A stretch of DNA of 60,315 nt from JANWZL01 sp041640815 (lineage in GTDB: Bacteria; Pseudomonadota; Gammaproteobacteria; Burkholderiales; Thiobacillaceae): assembly GCA_041640815.1 (NCBI GenBank), contig JBEPZO010000009.1:1-60315 (forward strand), given 5' to 3'. Below are positions 39,692 through 48,390 of this stretch, one piece after another; within the stretch, counting starts at the first letter, position 1; each line of letters starts with the position of its first letter. Made by a program: the position numbers and the translations under genes. The notes beneath the pieces were generated by a model. It was not told the origin of the DNA, made no database searches, and saw only the letters and a list, made by a program, of their open reading frames with translations.

Positions 39692-41920
39692 ATGAAGCGT
39701 AGATGCATATCCATCCGGTGCCTCCCAATTGTTTGGGTGGTGACATACCTGACGGTTTTCCTTCCAGTGAACGCGATGGCGGTCGTGGAAGCAGGAGCGG
39801 CAGCCCTGAAGTCGGTCGGCATTGCTCAGGGTAGCAACGAAAGCCTGGTCGTCAGGATCACGCTCGATGCCCCTCTTACAAACGAACCCGTGCATTTTTC
39901 TACTGCCAACCCTCATCGCATCGTGCTCGATCTCCCTGGAGTTCAAAGCGAGCGTCAGTCTGAGACCGTCGCTGGTGGGATAATACGCAGCTACGATGTC
40001 ATCCAGGCCGGAGCGCGCACCCGCATTGTGCTCAATCTGAGCGGTCCAGCCAGCTATCAAGTGCGAGCAGTGGGCAATCAGCTGCTCGTTGTAGTGCGCG
40101 GTGAGGCGACTGATGCCGGAGAACTGGCCCCTACCCGTTTCGCCGAGACTGGGCCGCGGCGAGAGCATGCCATCCGCGAGGTGGAGTTTAAGCGCGGGCC
40201 AGAGGGTGAGGGACGTGTGCTCGTGCATTTGTCTGACGCCGGGGTAGGGGTCAATCTTCAGGGTCGTGGCGGCACTTTGGTTGTTGATTTTCTCAATACC
40301 ACGCTCGCCGAGGCCTTGCGACGGCGTCTAGACGTGAGTGACTTCGGTACCCCGGTACAAAGGGTGGAGACTACACAACAGGGCAAACATGCGCGCTTGA
40401 AAATCGATGCCCGCGGCAATTGGGACTACTCCGCTTACCAGACAGGCAGTCAGTTCATCATCGAGCTCCGTGCGCTGGACGACCTGCGTCAGATGGCCCG
40501 AGCTGACCGACCACGTTACAGGGGCGAGAGGCTTACGCTCAACTTTCAGAACGTAGAGGTGCGTGCATTATTACAAGTGATAGCCGACTTCACGGGGTTG
40601 AATATTGTCGTCAGCGATGCGGTAAGCGGGAACATTACCCTTCGGCTGAAAGATGTGCCCTGGGACCAGGCGTTAGACATCATCTTACGCGCTAAGGGGC
40701 TTGATAAGCGTATTACAGGCAACGTCATTTGGGTCGCGCCACACGAGGAGTTAGCGGCGAAAGAAAAACAGGAGCTCGAGGCCAAGCAACAGATTGCCGA
40801 TCTGGAGCCACTGGTGACCGAGAGCATCCCGCTCAACTACCTGCGCGCCAATGAGGCCGAGGGCATTTTGCTGGGCCGGTCGATCGCCACACAGCAGGCG
40901 GGGCAGGCCGTATCCTGTGAGGCCGGTGCCTCTGGGGTGGGCGGGCAGACACAGGCGGCCGCCACGACGACCGGTACGGGCCAGGCCGCGCAGCGCGTGC
41001 TGTCGAAGCGCGGTAGCGTCACCTACGACCTCAAAACCAATACCCTCTTCGTGCAGGACACGGCGACCAAGCTCAGGGAGATTCGCGAGCTGCTCAAGAA
41101 GGTGGACGTGCCGACCCGCCAGGTGATGATCGAGGCGAGGATCGTCACCGCGGACACCAATTTCGGACGCAACTTGGGTGTCAGATTGGGCATGGGGGCG
41201 CGTGTCGGCTCCAGGCCAGACTCCAATCGCATCGCCGTGGCGCCGAATACGACGACCTCTGCTAGCATTGCCTCGAGCTTTAGCGACCTGACTTCCCTGG
41301 CGAGCAACAACATCAACTTGCCAGGAAACGTGACTTTCGCACCGGCTGGCGGCGGCGTCGGTTCTCTCGGCTTCACCATCATCGAGGGTGCGGGTAATGC
41401 CTTGCTCGACCTCGAATTACTCGCCATGGAGGCGGACAAGCGCGGTAAGATCATCTCCAACCCGCGGGTCGTCACCTCTAATCAGAAACCCGCCGTCATC
41501 CTGCAAGGTACTGAGATTCCTTACCAGACCGTCTCCACGAGTGGTACCCAGACGAGTTTTCGCAATGCCGTGCTCTGCCTCTTAGTCGATCCTCAGGTCC
41601 TCAACAACGACAACATCATCCTCGACGTCGAGGTTACCAAGGATGCCCCCGGGGAGGCCACCACGGCCGGCCCGACCATCAACAAGAAGCGCATCAAGAC
41701 GCAGGTGCGCGTGGCCGACGGTCAGACCGCGATGCTCGGGGGCATCTTCGAGCAGGACACCAAGGATGAGACCAACAAGATCCCTTTGCTGGGGGATCTG
41801 CCTATTCTTGGGCGCCTGTTCAAGGATAATTACAAACAGGACAACAAGACCGAGCTGTTGATCTTCCTCACGCCGCGTATCTTGCCTGACAACTTTGTCA
41901 GTGCGGGCCAGCTCCCTTGA
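39692..41920 (+). CDS. pilQ: Type IV pilus secretin PilQ
   Basis: PilQ forms the outer-membrane gate for the pilus. The 742-residue product has a signal peptide (about 1-35, ending LPVNAMA), AMIN-type domains (about 40-250), an STN/N0 domain (LNFQNVEVRALLQVIADFTGLNIV), an N1 domain (IPLNYLRANEAEGIL) and the secretin core (VMIEARIVTADTNFGRNLGVRLG, VVTSNQKPAVILQGTEIPYQ, LLGDLPILGRLFK). A low-complexity insert rich in Gly, Gln, Thr and Ala lies before the core. I start at the ATG at 39692, where GAGG sits nine bases upstream. An earlier ATG at 39683 and a TTG at 39656 are possible. aroK, which often follows pilQ, is absent; the operon meets the lpxC side head-on. Confidence 0.95.
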   Translation: MKRRCISIRCLPIVWVVTYLTVFLPVNAMAVVEAGAAALKSVGIAQGSNESLVVRITLDAPLTNEPVHFSTANPHRIVLDLPGVQSERQSETVAGGIIRSYDVIQAGARTRIVLNLSGPASYQVRAVGNQLLVVVRGEATDAGELAPTRFAETGPRREHAIREVEFKRGPEGEGRVLVHLSDAGVGVNLQGRGGTLVVDFLNTTLAEALRRRLDVSDFGTPVQRVETTQQGKHARLKIDARGNWDYSAYQTGSQFIIELRALDDLRQMARADRPRYRGERLTLNFQNVEVRALLQVIADFTGLNIVVSDAVSGNITLRLKDVPWDQALDIILRAKGLDKRITGNVIWVAPHEELAAKEKQELEAKQQIADLEPLVTESIPLNYLRANEAEGILLGRSIATQQAGQAVSCEAGASGVGGQTQAAATTTGTGQAAQRVLSKRGSVTYDLKTNTLFVQDTATKLREIRELLKKVDVPTRQVMIEARIVTADTNFGRNLGVRLGMGARVGSRPDSNRIAVAPNTTTSASIASSFSDLTSLASNNINLPGNVTFAPAGGGVGSLGFTIIEGAGNALLDLELLAMEADKRGKIISNPRVVTSNQKPAVILQGTEIPYQTVSTSGTQTSFRNAVLCLLVDPQVLNNDNIILDVEVTKDAPGEATTAGPTINKKRIKTQVRVADGQTAMLGGIFEQDTKDETNKIPLLGDLPILGRLFKDNYKQDNKTELLIFLTPRILPDNFVSAGQLP

Positions 41921-41936
41921 GGCGTGGCGCTCTCGG

Positions 41937-42119
41937 TCAGAGGACCAAGTAGCGACGCATCAGCATGATGAGGCCGATCACCGCGGCGAGGGCCAGTCCG
42001 CCCTTGAAGGCGTAGCCGGCCACACGCAGCCATCGCCGGTCGCGGTTCAAGGAATAGCCGAGCAAGGCAAAAATGATGAGCGCGCCGCAAGCGAAAACCA
42101 GTACGCGCAGGGCGAGCAT
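41937..42119 (-). CDS. 60-residue two-helix membrane protein coupled to lpxC
   Basis: A small protein with two hydrophobic helices (about 3-22 and 36-55) joined by a basic loop YSLNRDRRWLR, ending MRRYLVL. Its ATG overlaps the lpxC stop as TGATG, which suggests translational coupling. I do not recognise the family. Support comes from the tight overlap, the consistent membrane pattern and the frame running its whole length between lpxC and the pilQ end. No homologue could be checked. A role near LpxC, in envelope lipid synthesis, would be a guess. Confidence 0.6.
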   Translation of the reverse strand: MLALRVLVFACGALIIFALLGYSLNRDRRWLRVAGYAFKGGLALAAVIGLIMLMRRYLVL

Positions 42120-43033
42120 CAGGCAATGAGGGGTGTAAGCCGTTGGGCAGCGTGCGGCACGCTCGCCGCGTCAGTGAAGCTCGTCCACTCCCACGCTGTC
42201 GCATCGGCGAGCAAGGCGCGTAGCAGTTTGTTGTTCAGTCCGTGACCGGACTTGTAGGCGGAAAAGGCCCCAAGGATCGGGTGCCCTGCCATGTATAGGT
42301 CACCTACGGCGTCGAGCACCTTGTGTTTGACGAACTCGTCGGCATATCTTAGCCCCCCCTCGTTCAGCACGCGGTAATCGTCCATCACCACGGCGTTGTC
42401 CAGTGTACCGCCGCGCGCGAGGCCGGCGCGGCGGAGCTCCTCGACGTCACGCATGAAACCGAAGGTGCGCGCGCGGCTGACCTCTCTGACATAGGACTGT
42501 TCCGTCAGATCGATAGCGTATTCCTGTGCCGAGCGCTGCAGCACCGGGTGATCGAAGTCGATGCGGAAGCTGAGCCGAAAGCCTTCATACGGGCTCAACT
42601 GCGCCCATTTGTCGCCCTCTTCGACGCGCACATTACGTTTGACCCGGAGGTAGCGCCTGGGGGCGTCTTGCTCTTCCAGGCCGGCGGATTGGAGGAGGAA
42701 GACAAAGGGGGCGGCGGAGCCATCCAAGATGGGGACCTCTGGTCCCATGAGGTCGATGTAGAGATTATCCACGCCTAGCCCCGCGAGGGCGGACATGAGG
42801 TGTTCGACGGTGGCGATCTTGACGCCATCGCGTTCGAGGGCGGAACACAGTCGCGTATCGGTTACGTGCTGCGGAGATACCGGTATGTCGACTGGTGGCT
42901 CGACATCGAGACGGCGAAAGACGATACCCGTGTTGGGTGCTGCTGGGCGGAGCTCGATCTCGACCTTGCAGCCGGTATGGAGGCCTACACCCGTGGTGCG
43001 GATGCGGGTTTTGAGCGTTCGCTGCTTAATCAT
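42119..43033 (-). CDS. lpxC: UDP-3-O-acyl-N-acetylglucosamine deacetylase LpxC
   Basis: LpxC is the committed zinc amidase of lipid A synthesis. The 304-residue product starts MIKQRTLKTRIRTTGVGLHTG, the family opening. Zinc ligands are His78 in TVEHLMSALAG and the pair in KHKVLDAVGDLYMAG. FGFMRDVEELRRAGLARGG is also typical. It follows ftsZ after 147 bp, the usual end of the dcw cluster in many Gram-negatives. The C-terminus is not of the long Ala/Glu-rich FtsH-degron type, so regulation may differ from E. coli. Confidence 0.96.
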   Translation of the reverse strand: MIKQRTLKTRIRTTGVGLHTGCKVEIELRPAAPNTGIVFRRLDVEPPVDIPVSPQHVTDTRLCSALERDGVKIATVEHLMSALAGLGVDNLYIDLMGPEVPILDGSAAPFVFLLQSAGLEEQDAPRRYLRVKRNVRVEEGDKWAQLSPYEGFRLSFRIDFDHPVLQRSAQEYAIDLTEQSYVREVSRARTFGFMRDVEELRRAGLARGGTLDNAVVMDDYRVLNEGGLRYADEFVKHKVLDAVGDLYMAGHPILGAFSAYKSGHGLNNKLLRALLADATAWEWTSFTDAASVPHAAQRLTPLIA

Positions 43034-43180
43034 GGCGTAATTGTATCCCGAGGCTGATCAGGCGACCGCTTCATCGAGGTCTTACCCCTCCGCATGAATC
43101 GTTGGTAACCACCGGCTGTGTCTGTCTCTGCTGCATGCCTGCTTGTGACTTAAAACAAACTACCTTCCGGCCCTTGCTAC

Positions 43181-44365
43181 TCAGTCCGCTTGTTTGCGTA
43201 AGAAGGCGGGGATGTCTAAGGCATCTAATCCCTGAGCGGTATGGTCAACTGCTGAACTGCGGCGAGGATTGACCCGAAAAGTGGTCGGGATATCGTAATC
43301 GGCGCTGGTATCGAAAGGACGCAGGGGTGTGATCGGGCCATCCGTGCCCGTGCCGACGGCCGTATTTTGCACGACGATGGTGGGTCTGGGCTGGGCCTTG
43401 GCGATGGGGTTGCCAAGCCCGGTGGCGACCATCGTCACCCGTATGGTGTCGCCCAGCGACGGGTCCATGGCCGTGCCGACGATGACCGTTGCCTCCTCGG
43501 CGGTAAAGCTTTTGATGGTCTCCATCACCTCGTAGTACTCGTCAAGCGTCAGGCTATCGTCGGCGGTGATGTTCACCACCACGCCGCGCGCGCCCTTGAG
43601 GTCGACGTTTTCCAGCAACGGGCTCTTCACCGCCGCCTCGGCAGCAAGACGCGCCCGGCCTTCGCCCTGGGCCGTGGCGGAACCCATCATGGCCATGCCT
43701 ACCTCGCTCATCACCGTGCGCACGTCGGCGAAGTCGACATTGATCATGCCGGGATTGCTGATGATCTCGGCTATACCGGCTACGGCCGAGTAGAGCACGT
43801 CATTGGCAGCGGCAAAGGCATCGGTGAGCTTGGTCTTGCCGCCCAGCACCTCCCTGAGCTTCTCGTTGGGGATGACGATGAGCGAGTCGACATGCTCGGA
43901 CAGCGCCTTCAGCCCCTGCTCGGCGGCGCGCGCGCGCTTGGCCTGCTCGAAGGCGAACGGCTTAGTGACGACGGCGACGGCGAGGATGCCCAAGTCTTTG
44001 GCAATCTCAGCCACTACTGGCGCGGCGCCGGTGCCCGTGCCACCGCCCATGCCAGCGGCAATGAACAGCATGTCGGCACCGTCGATGAGTTCGGCAATGC
44101 GTTCGCGATCCTCCAGCGCCGCTTCCCGTCCCACCTCGGGCTTACCGCCTGCACCAAGGCCTTTGGTTGCACTTGCCCCAATCTGCAGTTGTACTGGGGC
44201 ACGGTTGCGGCGCAGGGCCTGGGCATCGGTGTTGATGGCGATGAACTCCACGCCGCTCATGCCCTTCTCGATCATATGATCGATGGCGTTACCGCCGCAG
44301 CCGCCCACGCCGATAACTTTGATGACGGCATCTTGGGTTTGTACGTCTTCCAATTCAAACAACAT
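43181..44365 (-). CDS. ftsZ: Cell-division GTPase FtsZ
   Basis: FtsZ is the tubulin-like GTPase of the division ring. The 394-residue product has VIGVGGCGGNAIDHM, the tubulin signature GGGTGTG at 107-113, the T7 synergy loop segment NVDFADVRTVM, a variable linker and the conserved C-terminal peptide DIPAFLRKQAD that binds FtsA and other partners. The ATG at 44365 has AGGAGGTG just upstream; an in-frame ATG at 44395 adds MNPFFIRRCD, which is not in the family. The nucleoid occlusion factor SlmA, which acts on this C-terminal peptide, is coded at 6.7 kb. Confidence 0.97.
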   Translation of the reverse strand: MLFELEDVQTQDAVIKVIGVGGCGGNAIDHMIEKGMSGVEFIAINTDAQALRRNRAPVQLQIGASATKGLGAGGKPEVGREAALEDRERIAELIDGADMLFIAAGMGGGTGTGAAPVVAEIAKDLGILAVAVVTKPFAFEQAKRARAAEQGLKALSEHVDSLIVIPNEKLREVLGGKTKLTDAFAAANDVLYSAVAGIAEIISNPGMINVDFADVRTVMSEVGMAMMGSATAQGEGRARLAAEAAVKSPLLENVDLKGARGVVVNITADDSLTLDEYYEVMETIKSFTAEEATVIVGTAMDPSLGDTIRVTMVATGLGNPIAKAQPRPTIVVQNTAVGTGTDGPITPLRPFDTSADYDIPTTFRVNPRRSSAVDHTAQGLDALDIPAFLRKQAD

Positions 44366-44478
44366 GTCACACCTCCTGATAAAAAAGGGGTTCAAATGAT
44401 GAAAAAGGGATGCGGCGGCATGGCTTTAGGCATGGTTTGATGTCTGCTCCTGCTGCCTCTCCCGCTTGGTCCTCCTGA

Positions 44479-45705
44479 TCAAAAGTTTTGCTGGAACCAT
44501 GCCTTCATTCTTTCGAAGACCTGTTTGAAACTGGCACCGTGGATGCGGTTAGCCTGGTCGAGCTCGTGCTGCTCGAGACCAGCCAGCAGTAGCCCAACGC
44601 TGGTTGCATGGCGTGGGTTGCGCACGCGCTCCGACAAGCCGCCGATGTATTCGGGTACACCAACGCGTACCGGAAGGTGGAAGACCTCTTCGGCGAGTTC
44701 CACCATCCCTCTCATGGCGCTGGAGCCGCCGGTGAGAACGATGCCGGAAGAGATCTGTTCCTCGAAGCCGCTGCGCCTGAGCTCCGCCTGGATCAGACTG
44801 TAGAGCTCCTCCACCCGCGGCTCGATTACCTCGGCGAGGGTTTGGATGGACAGCATGCGCGGTCCGCGCTCGCCGATGCCTGGCACCTCGATCATGTCGC
44901 GCGCGGCAAGCTGACGCAGAGCCACGCCGTGTCGGATCTTCAAGTCCTCGGCCTCACGCGTAGGCGTGCGTAGGGTCATGGCGATGTCGTTGGTGATCTG
45001 ATCCCCCGCGATCGGGATCACCGCCGTGTGCTGGATGGCGCCGCGGGTGAACACGGCGATGTCGGTGGTGCCGCCGCCGATGTCGATGAGGCAGACACCG
45101 AGATCTTTCTCGTCTTCATTGAGCACGGCCAGGCTGGAGGCGAGCGGCTGCAGGATCAAGTCCTTGACCTCCAGGCCGCAGCGGCGCACGCATTTGACGA
45201 TGTTCTGGGCGGCGGATACCGCGCCGGTGACGATGTGCACCTTGACCTCTAGGCGCACGCCGCTCATGCCCTGGGGTTCGCGCACACCCTCCTGGCCGTC
45301 GATGATGAATTCCTGCGGCAGCACGTGCAGGATCTGCTGATCGGTGGAGATGTTGATGGCGCGCGCGGTTTCGATCACGCGCTCGATGTCAGCCTGGGTG
45401 ACCTCGCGGTCGCGGATGGGCACCATGCCGTGGGAATTGAGCGAGCGGATGTGGCTGCCACTGACACTTACATAGACCTGCGAGATCTTGCAGTTGGCCA
45501 TCAGCTCGGCCTCCTCCAGCGCCCGCTGGATGGCGGAGACGGTGGCCTCGATGTTGACCACTACCCCTTTCTTGAGGCCGCGCGAGGGTGCCGAGCCCAT
45601 GCCGAGGATGTTGATCCCCCCCTCGGGGGTCACTTCGGCTACCAGCGTGACGATCTTGGAAGTGCCGATGTCTAGGCCGACGATGAGGTCCTTGCTATCG
45701 CGCAT
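44479..45705 (-). CDS. ftsA: Cell-division protein FtsA
   Basis: FtsA is an actin-like ATP-binding protein that tethers FtsZ to the membrane. The 408-residue product has LIVGLDIGTSKIVTLVAEV, the 1C domain, CLIDIGGGTTDIAVF and GIVLTGGSSAMRGM. The C-terminal amphipathic helix FERMKAWFQQNF is the membrane anchor. It starts one base after the ftsQ stop and ends 113 bp before ftsZ; that gap carries the ftsZ ribosome-binding site and may carry an ftsZ promoter. Confidence 0.97.
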   Translation of the reverse strand: MRDSKDLIVGLDIGTSKIVTLVAEVTPEGGINILGMGSAPSRGLKKGVVVNIEATVSAIQRALEEAELMANCKISQVYVSVSGSHIRSLNSHGMVPIRDREVTQADIERVIETARAINISTDQQILHVLPQEFIIDGQEGVREPQGMSGVRLEVKVHIVTGAVSAAQNIVKCVRRCGLEVKDLILQPLASSLAVLNEDEKDLGVCLIDIGGGTTDIAVFTRGAIQHTAVIPIAGDQITNDIAMTLRTPTREAEDLKIRHGVALRQLAARDMIEVPGIGERGPRMLSIQTLAEVIEPRVEELYSLIQAELRRSGFEEQISSGIVLTGGSSAMRGMVELAEEVFHLPVRVGVPEYIGGLSERVRNPRHATSVGLLLAGLEQHELDQANRIHGASFKQVFERMKAWFQQNF

Positions 45706-45706
45706 A

Positions 45707-46522
45707 TCAACTGCTGACCATGAATGTGTGACTCGACAGGCGTGCTAAGGGCGCCAAAAGCTGCGCCGTCTTCGCTTGGCTGTCGGCTGCCTTGCGTAAC
45801 CGGACTGCAAACCCATTCGGGTAGCGCAGGTCGATGCGCTCCAGTATCCCGAGGCGCGCCGTGGTGGCATCGTAGAAGGTCAAAAAGCGGTTCACCCGCT
45901 CGACATGCCGATCACGGCCGAGCTCGAGGCTGACGCGCAGCGCAGCGCCTGCCGACAGTAGGCCCTGGTGGCGAGCGTGGCTTGCTGCTTCAACGACCAA
46001 GCGCCAAGCGCCGCGCGGACTAACCTGTAGCGATGCGATGCGCCAACCGGACGGTGCCAGCAGGCGCGTGAATTCATTCAGACGCCTAGCCACCAGGCGT
46101 TCAAAGCCGTCTGGGGCATGCACCCGGGGCAGTTCTGCCCACGGGCGTACAGGGAAACGTACACCCTCTATACTCAGCATCTCTTGCCCATTCCAAGCTG
46201 CGGCGGGGACGTGTTCTTCGATCTCGATGAGCAAGCGGTTGGGCCAAAGCCGGCGTACCGTCGCCTGCCTAACCCAAGGCAGACGCTCGCACGCCAGACG
46301 GGCCTGCTCCAGGTCGAGGCTAAAGAAGCCGCCCTTAAGGCGGGGGATGAGCTGACGGAGCGCCCGCTGGGTTTCGGCCTGTCGCGCGCCGAGCACGGTG
46401 ACCTCGCGCAGCGGGAACAGGCCCTCGGTCAGGGCGCGCACGGCGACGGCAGCAGCGGCGATGCCCGCCAACAGGAGGATCCAGGCGCTCAGCCGGTTGA
46501 GCTGGCGGGGGTCATTCCACAT
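45707..46522 (-). CDS. ftsQ: Cell-division protein FtsQ
   Basis: FtsQ is a bitopic membrane protein that joins FtsB/FtsL to the divisome. The 271-residue product has one TM helix (about 13-35), a POTRA domain (LREVTVLGARQAETQRALRQ to LPWVRQATVRRLWPNRL) and a C-terminal beta domain ending in DLRYPNGFAVR. I start at the ATG at 46522 because GGAGGG lies six bases upstream; the ATG at 46528 sits right at that site. The start lies within the ddl 3' end. Confidence 0.94.
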   Translation of the reverse strand: MWNDPRQLNRLSAWILLLAGIAAAAVAVRALTEGLFPLREVTVLGARQAETQRALRQLIPRLKGGFFSLDLEQARLACERLPWVRQATVRRLWPNRLLIEIEEHVPAAAWNGQEMLSIEGVRFPVRPWAELPRVHAPDGFERLVARRLNEFTRLLAPSGWRIASLQVSPRGAWRLVVEAASHARHQGLLSAGAALRVSLELGRDRHVERVNRFLTFYDATTARLGILERIDLRYPNGFAVRLRKAADSQAKTAQLLAPLARLSSHTFMVSS

Positions 46523-47450
46523 CCGCATCCCTCCGCGCCTGCGCCAGGATGCGCAGGCAAAGCGCGTCGAAGTCGATGCCAGCGGCCCGCGCGGCCATGG
46601 GGACCAGGCTGTGGTCGGTCATACCCGGTGCGGTATTGATCTCCAGCAGTTGCGGCGCCCCATGCTCGTCCAGCAAGATATCCACCCGTCCCCAGCCGCG
46701 GCAGCCCAGGACCTTGAACGCCTCGAGCGCCAACTCGCGTAGGCCTGCCTCTTGCTCGGCATGCAAGCCGCAGGGGCAGAGATAGCGGGTGTCGTCACGG
46801 AAATACTTGGCCTCGTAGTCATAGAACTCGGTCGCCGGGACGATGCGGATCACGGGCAGGGCCTCGAGCTTGGCCCCGTCCTCTAGAATGGCCACGGTGT
46901 ATTCCCCACCGCTCAAGTAACGCTCGGCCAGCACCACGCGGTCGTAGCGGGCAGCCTGCAGATAGGCCGCGCGTAGTCCGCCCGCCTGGTTGACCTTGCT
47001 TACCCCGACGCTCGAGCCCTCGCAGGCCGGCTTGACGAACAGCGGCAATCCCAGCTCACGCTCGATGGCCTCGAAATCGCTATTGGCATCGAGCAGCCTG
47101 TAGGCCGGCACGGGTAGCCCCGCTCCCTGCCACACCAGTTTCGTGCGCCACTTGTCCATGCCGAGGGCGGAGGCCATGACCCCGCTGCCGGTGTAGGGGA
47201 TCCCCATCATTTCCAAGGCCCCTTGCAGGCTACCGTCTTCGCCGCCACGACCGTGCAGGATGAGGAAGACCCGATCGAAACCAGCCTGTTCGAGCTCGCT
47301 CAAGCGCTTGTGCGCCGGGTCGAAGGCATGGGCGTCCACCCCCTGGCGGCGCAAGGCGGCGAGCACCGCGTTGCCGCTTCTGAGCGAGATCTCGCGCTCG
47401 GCGGAGCGACCGCCCATCAAGACACCGACTTTGCCGAAATCACGGTTCAC
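46512..47450 (-). CDS. ddl: D-alanine--D-alanine ligase
   Basis: Ddl is an ATP-grasp enzyme that makes the D-Ala-D-Ala dipeptide used by MurF. The 312-residue protein has VGVLMGGRSAEREISLRSG, FLILHGRGGEDGSLQGAL, PLFVKPACEGSSVGVSKV, LLEINTAPGMTDHSLVP. Length and motifs are of the DdlB type normally found in dcw clusters. It overlaps both murB (11 bases) and ftsQ. Confidence 0.96.
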   Translation of the reverse strand: MNRDFGKVGVLMGGRSAEREISLRSGNAVLAALRRQGVDAHAFDPAHKRLSELEQAGFDRVFLILHGRGGEDGSLQGALEMMGIPYTGSGVMASALGMDKWRTKLVWQGAGLPVPAYRLLDANSDFEAIERELGLPLFVKPACEGSSVGVSKVNQAGGLRAAYLQAARYDRVVLAERYLSGGEYTVAILEDGAKLEALPVIRIVPATEFYDYEAKYFRDDTRYLCPCGLHAEQEAGLRELALEAFKVLGCRGWGRVDILLDEHGAPQLLEINTAPGMTDHSLVPMAARAAGIDFDALCLRILAQARRDADVE

Positions 47451-48390
47451 CGATGATCCTCACTTCCCTTTGCAAGTGCACGCCGGTGCGGGCGGCCACC
47501 GTCGCCTCGACCCGTTCGATCAGACGTTCGATGTCCGCCGCCTTGGCGCCGCCTAGATTGACGATGAAGTTGGCGTGCTTCTCCGACACCTGCGCGGCGC
47601 CGATACGCAGGCCCTTGAGCCCGCACTGCTCGATCAGACGGGCGGCGTAGTCCCCTGGCGGGTTACGGAATACTGAACCGGCGTTGGGCAGATCGAGCGG
47701 TTGTGTCGCGACCCGGCGGGCAAGCAGGCGTTTGATCTCTTCGCGCGCAGCGGCGCCGTCGCCCTTGCCCAGCATCAACCATGCCGCCACGAACCACTCC
47801 TCGTGTGCTTGCCGCAAGGCGACATGTCGATATCCGAGAGCGAAATCGCGGGGCAGGCGCGTGTGGAGTTCACCCTGCCGGTCGATGGTCAGCACCTGGG
47901 CGACGATCTCCCAGGTCTCGCGCCCATAGCAGCCCGCGTTCATGGCCAGTGCGCCGCCCACGGTGCCCGGGATGCCGGCGAGGAATTCCGCGCCCACGAG
48001 GTCGTGGTTGGCAGCGAAACGGGCTACCTTGGGGCTGGCCACACCGGCCTCGGCGTAGATCACCCCGATCGTCGCCGGCTGGCGCGCTGCCCAGGGCGTG
48101 CCTAGGTGGTCGCTCTCCAGGCGCAGTGCGCGCAAGGCCTTGTGCAAGAGGATCACCGTGCCGCGGAAGCCCCCGTCGCGCACGAGCAGATTGCTGCCCA
48201 GACCCATGAAGCACAGGGGCTCATCCGCATCCAGGGTCTTCAGAAAGACGATCAGGTCTTCCAGATCGGCGGGTTGGTAGAGCCGATCGGCGACCCCACC
48301 CGCCCGCCATGAGACAAGCCGGTCCATCGGCGCCTTGAAGGCAAGCTTGCCGCGTAGCCCTGGGATGGCATCGAGCATGGCCATCTCCAT
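47440..48390 (-). CDS. murB: UDP-N-acetylenolpyruvoylglucosamine reductase
   Basis: MurB is a FAD enzyme that reduces the enolpyruvyl group to give UDP-MurNAc. The 316-residue product shows SWRAGGVADRLYQPADLEDL, the FAD segment FMGLGSNLLVRDGGFRG, GIPGTVGGALAMNAG and GSVFRNPPGDYAARLIEQCGL near the C-terminus. The ATG at 48390 shares a base with the murC stop (TAATG). A longer open frame to 48915 overlaps murC out of frame and its extra part is not MurB-like. Two in-frame ATGs just after the chosen one are alternatives. Confidence 0.94.
   Translation of the reverse strand: MEMAMLDAIPGLRGKLAFKAPMDRLVSWRAGGVADRLYQPADLEDLIVFLKTLDADEPLCFMGLGSNLLVRDGGFRGTVILLHKALRALRLESDHLGTPWAARQPATIGVIYAEAGVASPKVARFAANHDLVGAEFLAGIPGTVGGALAMNAGCYGRETWEIVAQVLTIDRQGELHTRLPRDFALGYRHVALRQAHEEWFVAAWLMLGKGDGAAAREEIKRLLARRVATQPLDLPNAGSVFRNPPGDYAARLIEQCGLKGLRIGAAQVSEKHANFIVNLGGAKAADIERLIERVEATVAARTGVHLQREVRIIGEP

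Noticed and set aside
43040..43045. TACAAT on the minus strand as a -10 for lpxC
   Set aside because: It lies only about seven bases from the ATG and has no -35; a promoter there would give an almost leaderless transcript.
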